Shown: positions 26,125 to 33,742 of the stretch, piece by piece
Position numbering within the stretch: the first letter of the stretch is position 1
How the letters are laid out: every line of letters starts with the position of its first letter
Source: an uncultured Opitutia bacterium
GTDB lineage: Bacteria; Verrucomicrobiota; Verrucomicrobiia; Opitutales; Opitutaceae
Reading direction: 5' to 3'
Length of the DNA stretch: 50,787 nt
Assembly (NCBI GenBank): GCA_903877135.1
Contig: CAIRCN010000046.1
Location: 1 to 50,787 of the forward strand
Notes under the pieces: generated by a model
What the model saw: only the letters and a program-made list of their open reading frames with translations
What the model was told of the DNA's origin: nothing
Databases searched by the model: none
Translations under genes and position numbers: made by a program

Positions 26125-26946
26125 GTGCCGTTCTCCCAACATCGCACTACGCCTACGTCCAGAGTCGCTCCAGCCGCCGCGGAACGCTATGTGATTCCGA
26201 ATCTGCGCAACGCCTGCCGCATCCTGAAAATGCTGGGCCGGCACCCCGACGGCCTCATCGCCGCCGATCTCGCCCGCAATCTCGGCATCCCTGTCACCAC
26301 CACGCTGCGGATCATGACCACGCTCCACCTCGAGGGTCTTGCGCGCAAGGCCGGCGGACGCTACGAACTCGGTCCGATGCTGATCCAACTCGGCAATGCC
26401 GCGCTCGCCGGCACCGAAATCCGCGAACAGGCGCTGCCGCTGCTGCAAAAGCTCACGACCGCCACTGACGAGACTGCCCATCTGGCTATCCCCTGTGACG
26501 ACCGGGCTCTCATCGTCGCGGTGCAGGACAGCCCCCATCCGCTCCGCGCCGCCTCGCGCCCCGGCTTCCTCGCCGATCTCTACTGCTCGTCCACCGGCAA
26601 GATCTTCCTCTCCTGGCTGCATCGCGACCGACTCGCCGATATCGTCTCGAGCGAGCGGCCCTCCCGGCGCACGCCGGCCACGCTCACTACGCTCAGCGAG
26701 CTGAAACGCGAGGTCGAGCTCACTCGCAAACGCGGCTTCAGCCTCGACAACGAGGAGTTCAATCTAGGCGTGCGCTGCCTCGCCGCCCCCGTTTTTTCCT
26801 CCGACGGCACAGTGACAGCCGCCCTTGGCATCACCGCCTCGACCATGCGGTTCACCAAGGAGCGCATTCCCGAGATGGCCGACAAAGTCCGGGCTGCCGC
26901 CTCGGAGCTCTCCCAGCTCATGGGCCATGCCGAGTCTCGACCGTGA
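26125..26946 (+). CDS. IclR-family transcriptional regulator
   Basis: This is a DNA-binding regulator of 273 residues with a winged helix-turn-helix at about 24-85 (NLRNACRILKMLG to GRYELG) and the IclR effector-binding domain at about 95-270, ending in a TAALGITAS segment. IclR proteins such as KdgR repress pectin genes and are released by KDG or related uronates. The frame opens with GTG at 26125 and no ATG is available before the helix-turn-helix. It is divergent from the receptor-led operon, so repression of that operon and of itself is likely (inference). It converges on the XylR-like gene with only 7 bp between the stops. Confidence 0.88.
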   Translation: MPFSQHRTTPTSRVAPAAAERYVIPNLRNACRILKMLGRHPDGLIAADLARNLGIPVTTTLRIMTTLHLEGLARKAGGRYELGPMLIQLGNAALAGTEIREQALPLLQKLTTATDETAHLAIPCDDRALIVAVQDSPHPLRAASRPGFLADLYCSSTGKIFLSWLHRDRLADIVSSERPSRRTPATLTTLSELKREVELTRKRGFSLDNEEFNLGVRCLAAPVFSSDGTVTAALGITASTMRFTKERIPEMADKVRAAASELSQLMGHAESRP

Positions 26947-26953
26947 AACCCTG

Positions 26954-28117
26954 CTAGAACACTGGGGCGTGCCGTTTGCGATAGGCGGATGGCGCGACCC
27001 CAAAACGGCGCCGGAAGGCTGTGGCAAAGACCGACGGGCTTTCGAAGCCGCAGGCAAAGGCGATTTCGCCGAGGGTCATGGTAGGCTCGGACATGAGTTC
27101 AAGCGAACGCTCAAAGTGCAGCCGTTGCGCCTCGCCATAGACCGAGGTGCCAAGCGCGGCCCGGAAACGCAGCTCCAGCACCCGGCGGGTCACTCCCGCC
27201 GCCCGGGCGACTTCCTCTACATAGATCGTGTTGCCCACATGCTCACGCATGTGATCGAGGGCGAGAGCGACCACCTCGTCATCCACCGCGAACCGGTCTG
27301 TCGAGCGGCGGGTCACGATTTTCTGCGGGCTCACGAGCGTCTCGCCTATGGGCTCGCATCCGCCGTCCAGCATCGTCTGCAGCGTCTCCGCGGCAACGAG
27401 ACCAATCCTCTGGGTGTTGAGTTGGATGCTGGAAAGTGCGACATGGGCAAACTCTACGCGCGCGAGGTCATTGCCGACCCCGAGGATCGCAACATCCTCG
27501 GGCACCCGCAGACCGACGCGGGCGCAGGCTTCGTCGAGTTCGAGCGCCACGCGATCCGTGAACCCGAGGATACCCACGGGCCGCGGCAGGGTATTGAGCC
27601 ACGCCACGAGCCGCGCCCGCGTGACGTCGGGATAGGGCGAGTTCTGGTCGCCCTGCGGCAGAATGTGCCGCGGAATGGCCACCGACAGGCCCAGCGCGCG
27701 TGCCTCGGCGCAGAAACCGCGGAAGCGCTGCACTGAGCCGAGATGTGTGCTGTTGCCACAGTAGGCGAAGTTGCGGTAGGCGCGGCCGTGCAGGTGCCTG
27801 AACGCGAGTTGCCCTACACGCAGGTCGTCGGTGTTGATCAACGGCAGCCGCGGGGTCGCAACCTGGCCAGAGACGTTGACCACGGGCACGCCGAGGGAGG
27901 CGAGGGTCGCCTCGTTGCGCAGCGTCGCCACCCGCGCGATGACGCCGTCGAGCTTGAGACGCTGGAGCACCGCGACGTCGTAGACCCGCGGATCGTTGAA
28001 CTTCAGCACCGTGATCTCGGGTCGCTGGTGGAAGAACCGGGCGATGCCCCGTAAAATGCCCCGCCCGTGCTCGGTTGCGAGCGACAGGTAGACAGCAATG
28101 CGGCGGGGTTGAGTCAT
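26954..28117 (-). CDS. XylR-like regulator: sugar-binding domain plus AraC helix-turn-helix
   Basis: This is a one-component activator or repressor of the XylR type, 387 residues from the ATG at 28117. Residues about 4-265 form a LacI/periplasmic-binding-like sensor (IAVYLSLATEHGRGILRGI start, LGFTDRVALELDEA, VGNDLARVEF). The last 100 residues carry two AraC helix-turn-helix units ending in GFESPSVFATAFRRRFGVAPSAYR. An ATG at 28153 would add 12 residues; 28117 aligns better with XylR proteins. It is divergent from the dehydrogenase/gnd/kdgK set, the probable target, and a sugar acid of that pathway is the probable effector (inference). Confidence 0.87.
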   Translation of the reverse strand: MTQPRRIAVYLSLATEHGRGILRGIARFFHQRPEITVLKFNDPRVYDVAVLQRLKLDGVIARVATLRNEATLASLGVPVVNVSGQVATPRLPLINTDDLRVGQLAFRHLHGRAYRNFAYCGNSTHLGSVQRFRGFCAEARALGLSVAIPRHILPQGDQNSPYPDVTRARLVAWLNTLPRPVGILGFTDRVALELDEACARVGLRVPEDVAILGVGNDLARVEFAHVALSSIQLNTQRIGLVAAETLQTMLDGGCEPIGETLVSPQKIVTRRSTDRFAVDDEVVALALDHMREHVGNTIYVEEVARAAGVTRRVLELRFRAALGTSVYGEAQRLHFERSLELMSEPTMTLGEIAFACGFESPSVFATAFRRRFGVAPSAYRKRHAPVF

Positions 28118-28152
28118 CGGGGCGGCTTCTAGGACTGGCAACCAAATCTTCA

Positions 28153-28179
28153 TTTCGCAAAATATAAACTCTTTTTCGC
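28153..28179. promoter_or_regulatory. Candidate AraC-type operator: direct repeats 21 bp apart
   Basis: TTTCGC occurs at 28153-28158 and again at 28174-28179, a 21-bp period or two helical turns, as expected for a dimeric AraC/XylR protein binding direct repeats. It lies between the XylR-like gene and the divergent dehydrogenase gene. If the regulator starts at 28153 rather than 28117, the first repeat abuts its start codon, which is one reason to prefer the shorter protein. Confidence 0.35.
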
Positions 28180-28254
28180 GTTATCCGGTATGCGGCGGAC
28201 CGCTTTTCCGCTATGCTGCGCCTCGACTAACACCTGAGATTTGCACCTTTTTCC

Positions 28255-29220
28255 ATGAGATCCACCCGCGTCCTCCTCACCACCACTTCTTTTCAAGACA
28301 CGCCCGGCGGGCACCACGACCTCCTCGCCGCCGCCGGGCTCGAGATCGTCCGCGAGCGCGGCCCGCTCCTGGAAGCGCGCATGCTCGAACTCGCCGGTCA
28401 GTTTGACGCCTTCTTGTGCGGCGACGATGCCATCACCCGCGCCGTGATCGAGAAGTCCCGTCCGCGCCTCCGGGTCATCAGCAAATATGGCATCGGGCTC
28501 GACAAGATCGACGTCAAGTGCGCCACGGAGTTAAAAATTCCAGTGCTGTTCACCCCCGGCGTCAATCACACCACCGTGGCCGAGCACACCTTCCTGCTCC
28601 TGCTCGCCTTGGAAAAACACTTGCTCTTCCACTGCGACTCCACCCGCTCCGGCGGCTGGAAACGCAAGACCGGGCACGAATTGCACGGCAAGACAATCGG
28701 CATCATCGGCGTCGGCCGCATCGGCAAGGAAGTCGCCATTCGCGCCCGCGCCTTTGGCATGGAACCGGTCGGCTATGACCTCTACTGGGATGACAAATTT
28801 GCCGCGCAGCACGGCGTGAAGCGGGCGGCCTCCATTGACGAGGCTTTCGCCTGCGCGGACTACTTGTCACTGCACACCAATCTGACTCCCGAGACACGCG
28901 ATATGGTCTGTGCCGCCTCCATCGCCAAAATGAAGAAAGGCGTCATCATCCTCAACTGCGCCCGCGGGGAGATCGTTAACACCGCCGACCTCGTTGCCGC
29001 CTTGAAATCCGGTCAGGTGGCCGGTTACGGCGCCGATGTGCTCGATCAGGAGCCACCACCCGCTGATCATCCATTGCTTAAATTGCCAAACTGCGTGATT
29101 ACGCCGCACATCGGTTCGCGCACCCACGAAAGCGTTCAGCGCCAGGCCACCTGCGCAGTGGAAAATCTCACGTTTTTTCTCGCCGGCAAGAAGCCGCACG
29201 CCCAAGCCAACACATTCTAA
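28255..29220 (+). CDS. D-2-hydroxyacid dehydrogenase (phosphoglycerate-dehydrogenase-like)
   Basis: This is an NAD(P)-dependent oxidoreductase of 321 residues. It has the Rossmann motif GVGRIG at 152-157 and the catalytic triad Arg237 (NCARGEI), Glu266 (LDQEPP) and His285 (TPHIG). It lacks the C-terminal ACT domain of long SerA enzymes. It heads a plus-strand set with gnd, an Ldh2-type dehydrogenase and kdgK, so a sugar-acid substrate (2-keto-gluconate or similar) is as likely as phosphoglycerate. The start ATG at 28255 is followed by a strand typical for the family (RVLLTTTSF). Confidence 0.85.
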   Translation: MRSTRVLLTTTSFQDTPGGHHDLLAAAGLEIVRERGPLLEARMLELAGQFDAFLCGDDAITRAVIEKSRPRLRVISKYGIGLDKIDVKCATELKIPVLFTPGVNHTTVAEHTFLLLLALEKHLLFHCDSTRSGGWKRKTGHELHGKTIGIIGVGRIGKEVAIRARAFGMEPVGYDLYWDDKFAAQHGVKRAASIDEAFACADYLSLHTNLTPETRDMVCAASIAKMKKGVIILNCARGEIVNTADLVAALKSGQVAGYGADVLDQEPPPADHPLLKLPNCVITPHIGSRTHESVQRQATCAVENLTFFLAGKKPHAQANTF

Positions 29221-29268
29221 GCGCGGCTTCCTTGCCAAACGGCAGCCCCCACCCTCACCATCACTATT

Positions 29269-30726
29269 ATGAGCACACCTGTATCCGACATCGGCCTGAT
29301 CGGCCTAGCCGTCATGGGCGAAAACCTCGCCCTCAACATCGAAAGCAAGGGCTTCCCGATCTCCGTCTACAACCGCACCGCCGCCAAGATGGAGGCGTTC
29401 ATGACCGGCCGCGCGAAGGGCAAGAAATTCCACGGCTCGACCAATCTGGCCGACTTCGTCGCATCGCTGAAGCGCCCCCGCAAGGTCATCCTCCTCGTAA
29501 AGGCCGGCAGCGCCGTCGACGAGCTGATCGAGCAACTCATCCCGCTGCTCGAGTCCGGTGACATCATCATCGATGGTGGCAACAGCCATTTCCCGGACAC
29601 GATCCGGCGCACCAAATACGTCGAAAGCAAGGGCCTTCTTTTCGTGGGCTCGGGCGTGTCGGGTGGCGAGGAGGGCGCGCTCAAAGGTCCGTCCATGATG
29701 CCCGGCGGCAGTGCCGCCGCGTGGCCGCACATCCAGCCCATCTTCCAGACCATCTGCGCCAAGACCCCCGACGGCGAGCCCTGCTGTGAGTGGATCGGCG
29801 AGAATGGCGCCGGGCATTTCGTCAAGATGGTCCACAACGGGATCGAATACGGTGACATGCAGTTGATCTGCGAGGTTTACGACCTGCTGAAGCGCGCCAC
29901 CGGACTCTCCAACGCGGAAATGCACGACGTCTTCACCGAGTGGAATAAGGGCGAGCTCGACAGCTACCTGATCGAAATCACCCGCGACATCCTGGCGGTG
30001 AAGGACGAGAGCGGCCACGAGGTCATCGATGTCATCCTCGACGCTGCCGGCCAGAAAGGCACCGGCAAGTGGACGGTGGTCGCGGCCCTCGACGACGGTA
30101 TGCCGCTCACGCTCATCAGTGAAGCGGTGTTCGCCCGCTGCCTCTCGGCCGCCAAGTCCGAGCGCGTCGAGGCCGCCCGCCAGATCAAACCCGTCGTCAG
30201 CACTTTCTCCGGCGACAAGAAAGCCTTCATCAATGATCTCCGCCAGGCGCTTTTCGCCTCGAAGATCGTCAGCTACGCGCAGGGCTATCAGCTCATGCGC
30301 GCCGCGGCCAAGACCTACGGTTGGAAACTGAACAACGGCGGCATCGCGCTTGTCTGGCGCGGCGGCTGCATCATCCGCTCGGCCTTCCTCGGTGACATCA
30401 AGAAGGCTTTCGACCGCAACCCCGGCCTCGTCAATCTGATGGTCGATCCGTTCTTCCGCGAGGCGCTTGAAACCCGCCAGGCCGCCTGGCGCCGCGTCAT
30501 CGTGCAGGGGGTGCAGCTCGGCATCCCGGCGCCCTGCCTCAGCTCGGCGCTTTCCTACTTTGACGGCTACCGCACTGACCGGCTCCCGGCCAACCTGCTA
30601 CAGGCGCAGCGCGACTACTTTGGCGCCCACACCTACGAGCGCACTGACAAACCGCGGGGGCAATTCTTCCACACCAACTGGACCGGCCGCGGTGGTTCGA
30701 CAACGTCCCAAACCTACACCGCCTGA
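29269..30726 (+). CDS. gnd: 6-phosphogluconate dehydrogenase, decarboxylating
   Basis: Gnd converts 6-phosphogluconate to ribulose 5-phosphate and CO2 with NADP. The 485 residues are of the usual long type: GLIGLAVMG 9-17, [33 protein letters not shown] at about 127-147, the catalytic Lys186 and the HNGIEYGD segment, then KGTGKWT in the C-terminal domain. It is 48 bp after the dehydrogenase and 24 bp before the Ldh2 gene. Its place in a KDG-kinase cluster is uncommon and suggests that a gluconate-type sugar acid enters here, or that the set supplies NADPH (inference). Confidence 0.95.
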   Translation: MSTPVSDIGLIGLAVMGENLALNIESKGFPISVYNRTAAKMEAFMTGRAKGKKFHGSTNLADFVASLKRPRKVILLVKAGSAVDELIEQLIPLLESGDIIIDGGNSHFPDTIRRTKYVESKGLLFVGSGVSGGEEGALKGPSMMPGGSAAAWPHIQPIFQTICAKTPDGEPCCEWIGENGAGHFVKMVHNGIEYGDMQLICEVYDLLKRATGLSNAEMHDVFTEWNKGELDSYLIEITRDILAVKDESGHEVIDVILDAAGQKGTGKWTVVAALDDGMPLTLISEAVFARCLSAAKSERVEAARQIKPVVSTFSGDKKAFINDLRQALFASKIVSYAQGYQLMRAAAKTYGWKLNNGGIALVWRGGCIIRSAFLGDIKKAFDRNPGLVNLMVDPFFREALETRQAAWRRVIVQGVQLGIPAPCLSSALSYFDGYRTDRLPANLLQAQRDYFGAHTYERTDKPRGQFFHTNWTGRGGSTTSQTYTA

Positions 30727-30750
30727 CCCGCTGCGCCAGCCCTTCCTCCC

Positions 30751-31845
30751 ATGGCTGAGATCTTCTACGTCGTCCCCGAGGCGCAGCACAACGCCCTCGT
30801 CGCCGCCGCCTACCGCCACCGCGGCTACTCCGGTGCCGAGGCCGACGCCGGCGCGCGTTTCTGCGCCGAAGCCACGCGTCACGGCATCCGCACGCACAAC
30901 GCCCTGAAGGCGCTCCATCTCGACCACCAGTTGGGCTCCGGAGCCGAGGGCTGCCGGCCCAAGGCCAAAATCGAAAAAATAAAAACCCGTTTCCGCGGTG
31001 CCCAGGTGTGGAATGCGAACCGCAAGCTCGGCCAGGCCACCGGCTACGCCGCGATCGAGACAGCCATCAAGCTCGCCGACAAATACGGCGTCGGCATGGT
31101 TTCCGTCGACAATGCCTTCCACTATCTCTGGGGCGGCGGTTACGTGATGGAGGCCGCCCGCCGCGGCTACATCGCCTACACCAACTGCACCGCCGCCCTG
31201 GCCGAGGTCGTTCCCTTCGGCGGCAAGTTCCCCACCCTCGGCACCAACCCACACTCGTGGGGCTTCCCGACTACCGCCGCCATCGGCTACCCGATCGTCA
31301 TCGACTGGGCCACTTCGGTCGTCGCCATGGGCCGCGTGCAGCAGCTCGCCCGCGAGGGCAAGCAGCTCCCGCCCGGCGCCGCCGTCGACGAAAACGGCGT
31401 GGCCACCACCGACCCTCTCAAGGCTAAATCCCTCCTGCCCTTCGGCGCGCACAAGGGCTACGGCCTCTCGCTAATGAACGAAATCATCGGCGCGTTTATC
31501 GGCGGCTCGCTCCCGACCCTGCGCAACCGCTGGGGCCAGCAGCCCGGCGAGAAGCACACCTGCGCCTTCTTCTTCCAAGTCTGGCATCCCGACGCGATGA
31601 ACGCCGGCGCTTTTGCCCAGGGCCGCAACCAGGCTGATAACGTCAAGGCCGTCATCGCCGACATCCTCGGCCACGGCAACGAAGGCTGCATGCTTCCCGG
31701 CCAGATCGAGGCACAGGCCGCCGCGCGCTCCGCCAAGAACGGCGGTCTCCTCTTCTCCGAGGCCGAGATCACCGCATTTAACGAGGTCGCCGCCGAGTGC
31801 CGCAAGACCCGCTGGAATCTCGCTGAGTTCAAGGTCGCGGAATGA
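30751..31845 (+). CDS. Ldh2/malate-dehydrogenase family oxidoreductase (YiaK-like)
   Basis: This is a member of the NAD(P)-dependent Ldh2 family, which reduces 2-keto acids and includes 2,3-diketo-L-gulonate reductase YiaK. In the 364 residues the catalytic His44 sits in ATRHGIRTHN, and the cofactor-binding GTNPHSWGFPT segment lies at about 166-176. FGAHKGYGLSLMNEIIGAFIGG at about 231-252 is the family hallmark. The protein is about 30 residues longer than YiaK. Lying between gnd and kdgK, it probably acts on a uronate- or aldonate-derived keto acid; the exact substrate cannot be read from sequence. Confidence 0.85.
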   Translation: MAEIFYVVPEAQHNALVAAAYRHRGYSGAEADAGARFCAEATRHGIRTHNALKALHLDHQLGSGAEGCRPKAKIEKIKTRFRGAQVWNANRKLGQATGYAAIETAIKLADKYGVGMVSVDNAFHYLWGGGYVMEAARRGYIAYTNCTAALAEVVPFGGKFPTLGTNPHSWGFPTTAAIGYPIVIDWATSVVAMGRVQQLAREGKQLPPGAAVDENGVATTDPLKAKSLLPFGAHKGYGLSLMNEIIGAFIGGSLPTLRNRWGQQPGEKHTCAFFFQVWHPDAMNAGAFAQGRNQADNVKAVIADILGHGNEGCMLPGQIEAQAAARSAKNGGLLFSEAEITAFNEVAAECRKTRWNLAEFKVAE

Positions 31846-31857
31846 TCTGTCCTTCTC

Positions 31858-31876
31858 GTCACTTGTCACCCGTCAC
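31858..31876 (+). repeat. Three heptad repeats GTCACnn before kdgK
   Basis: GTCAC begins at 31858, 31865 and 31872, an exact 7-bp period in the 43-bp gap between the Ldh2 gene and kdgK. It could be a short heptamer repeat or chance; no Shine-Dalgarno is seen in the same gap. Confidence 0.4.
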
Positions 31877-31888
31877 TCATCATTTCCT

Positions 31889-32983
31889 ATGAGCCTCCCC
31901 ATCAAACCCGCCAATTCTTGCGCGTTCGACCAAATCTCCCTCGGTGAAGTCATGCTTCGCCTCGATCCCGGCGAGGGCCGCATCCGCACCGCGCGCCACT
32001 TCCAAGTCTGGGAAGGCGGCGGCGAATACAACACGTCCCGCGGCCTCCGCAAATGCTTCGGCCTGAAAACCGCTGTCGTTACCGCCTTCGTCGACAACGA
32101 GGTCGGCCACCTCGTGGAGGACTTCATCATGCAGGGCGGCGTCGCCACCGACTTCATCAAGTGGCGCGAGGACGACGGCATCGGCCGCACGGTCCGCAAC
32201 GGCCTCAACTTCACCGAGCGCGGCTTCGGCATCCGCGGCGCCGTCGGCAATCCCGACCGCGGCAACACCGCCGCCTCGCAGCTCAAGCCCGGCGACATCG
32301 ATTGGGACCACATCTTCGGCAAGCTCGGCGTCCGCTGGTTCCACACCGGCGGCATCTTCGCCGCACTCTCCGCCTCCACCGCCGAACTCACCGTCGAGGC
32401 CGTCAAGGCCGCCAACAGGTACGGCACCATTGTCAGCTACGATCTGAACTACCGTCCGTCCCTCTGGAAGACCATCGGCGGCCTCAAGATGGCGCAGGAG
32501 GTCAACCGCGAGATCGCCAAGTATGTCGACGTCATGATCGGCAACGAGGAGGACTTCACCGCCTCGCTCGGCTTCGAGGTGAAAGGGGCTGAGACCCTCG
32601 CCCATATCGAGACCGACGCATTCAAGGCGATGATCGAGACGGCCGTGAAAGAATTCCAAAACTTCAAGGTCGCGGCGACCACGCTCCGCCGCGTCATCAC
32701 CGCGACGAAAAACGACTGGTCCGCGATCCTCTGGCACGACGGCAAATTCCACGAGAGCCGCAAATATCCCGAACTGGAGATCCTCGACCGCGTCGGCGGC
32801 GGCGATTCGTTCGCCTCGGGCCTGCAGTTCGGCTTCCTCCAGTTCAACGACGCCCAAAAGGCCGCCGAGTATGGCGCCGCCCACGGTGCCCTGGCCTCGA
32901 CGACCCCCGGCGACACCTCAATGGCGACCCGCAAGGAAGTCGAAAAGACCTTCGGCGGCGGCGGCGCCCGCGTAGTGCGGTAA
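31889..32983 (+). CDS. kdgK: 2-keto-3-deoxygluconate kinase (PfkB family)
   Basis: KdgK phosphorylates 2-keto-3-deoxygluconate to KDPG, the step after KduD and after mannonate dehydration. The 364-residue PfkB protein has the N-terminal substrate-binding strand (SLGEVMLRLDPGEG at 17-30), the WEGGGEYNTSRGL loop at 41-53 and the catalytic Asp306 in RVGGGDSFASG. The family usually runs to 310-340 residues; the extra length is an insert at about 225-270. The ATG at 31889 is chosen because the open frame upstream lies inside the Ldh2 gene. It links the plus-strand set to the pectin operon metabolically. Confidence 0.9.
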   Translation: MSLPIKPANSCAFDQISLGEVMLRLDPGEGRIRTARHFQVWEGGGEYNTSRGLRKCFGLKTAVVTAFVDNEVGHLVEDFIMQGGVATDFIKWREDDGIGRTVRNGLNFTERGFGIRGAVGNPDRGNTAASQLKPGDIDWDHIFGKLGVRWFHTGGIFAALSASTAELTVEAVKAANRYGTIVSYDLNYRPSLWKTIGGLKMAQEVNREIAKYVDVMIGNEEDFTASLGFEVKGAETLAHIETDAFKAMIETAVKEFQNFKVAATTLRRVITATKNDWSAILWHDGKFHESRKYPELEILDRVGGGDSFASGLQFGFLQFNDAQKAAEYGAAHGALASTTPGDTSMATRKEVEKTFGGGGARVVR

Positions 32984-33069
32984 GACCAAAATCATCCGCT
33001 CTAGGCGAAGCAGCGCGTAGCGAAATACGGCGCGACATCCGGGCGCCAATCCGCAACCTCGGGTGTCTC

Positions 33070-33723
33070 GTGAATTCCACCCCACCCGCTCCCGTTGATA
33101 CCGTCTCCCGGCGGCTGTGCGCGTTGTTCGCTTGGGGAAGCGTGCCGTGGGCCTTTCTGGGCCTGGTAGCCGTGGCGCTGGTGTTCCAATTGAATCCGGC
33201 CTGGCGCGGCGCGCTGATCTATGATCGCAGTTTGATTCAAGCCGGGGAAGTCTGGCGGCTCTGGACCGGGCATTTCATCCACTTTGGCTGGCCCCACTTC
33301 GTTGCCGACGCCGGACTTTTTCTCATCCTCGGGCGTCTGCTTGAGCGGAAGTATCCGACAGCCACGCGAACTGCCACCGTGCTCATGCCGCTTGTAATCT
33401 CCGGCGCGCTCTACTGGTGCGACCCGGAAATGGTCCGTTACGGGGGGCTGAGCGCGGTCAACCTCGGGCTGCTGCTCTTCTACGCCGCCCAGGGTTGGCA
33501 GCGCAACCGCTGGGACTGGTTCTGGCCAGGAATTCTCGCGATCTACATCGGTGAGGTGATTCTCGAAGCCACGCGCGGCCACGGCCACGGCGGCGGCATG
33601 ATCCCTTTCGATGACCCGACGGTGCACGTCGCTACCACTGCGCATATCGCCGGCGGGCTCTACGGGCTCGCGCTCTGGTCGTGGCTGCTGATTCGCAACC
33701 GGACGAAACCGAGCGCCGGTTGA
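33070..33723 (+). CDS. Rhombosortase-like rhomboid intramembrane serine protease
   Basis: Rhombosortases cut proteins at a C-terminal Gly-rich/transmembrane/basic sorting signal. The 217 residues form about six membrane helices. Visible motifs are WRLWTGHFIHFGWPHF at 62-77, close to the family's WRL.TGhf.H..W.H block, the serine in RYGGLSAVN (Ser128), and the histidine in TTAHIAGGLYG (His192), together the Ser-His dyad. The start is GTG at 33070; no ATG is available. It is 86 bp after kdgK and convergent with the GH28 gene. Two matching Gly-rich tails lie in the giant frame nearby. A general rhomboid is the alternative. Confidence 0.78.
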   Translation: MNSTPPAPVDTVSRRLCALFAWGSVPWAFLGLVAVALVFQLNPAWRGALIYDRSLIQAGEVWRLWTGHFIHFGWPHFVADAGLFLILGRLLERKYPTATRTATVLMPLVISGALYWCDPEMVRYGGLSAVNLGLLLFYAAQGWQRNRWDWFWPGILAIYIGEVILEATRGHGHGGGMIPFDDPTVHVATTAHIAGGLYGLALWSWLLIRNRTKPSAG

Positions 33724-33742
33724 ATTTGGCGCGACGGTAGTC

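Noticed and set aside
31880-32884. Long minus-strand frame opposite kdgK (334 codons)
   Set aside because: Its composition (Glu/Ala/Gly/Asp-rich, no family pattern) is that of an antisense shadow of the GC-rich kdgK gene, which has clear PfkB motifs on the plus strand.
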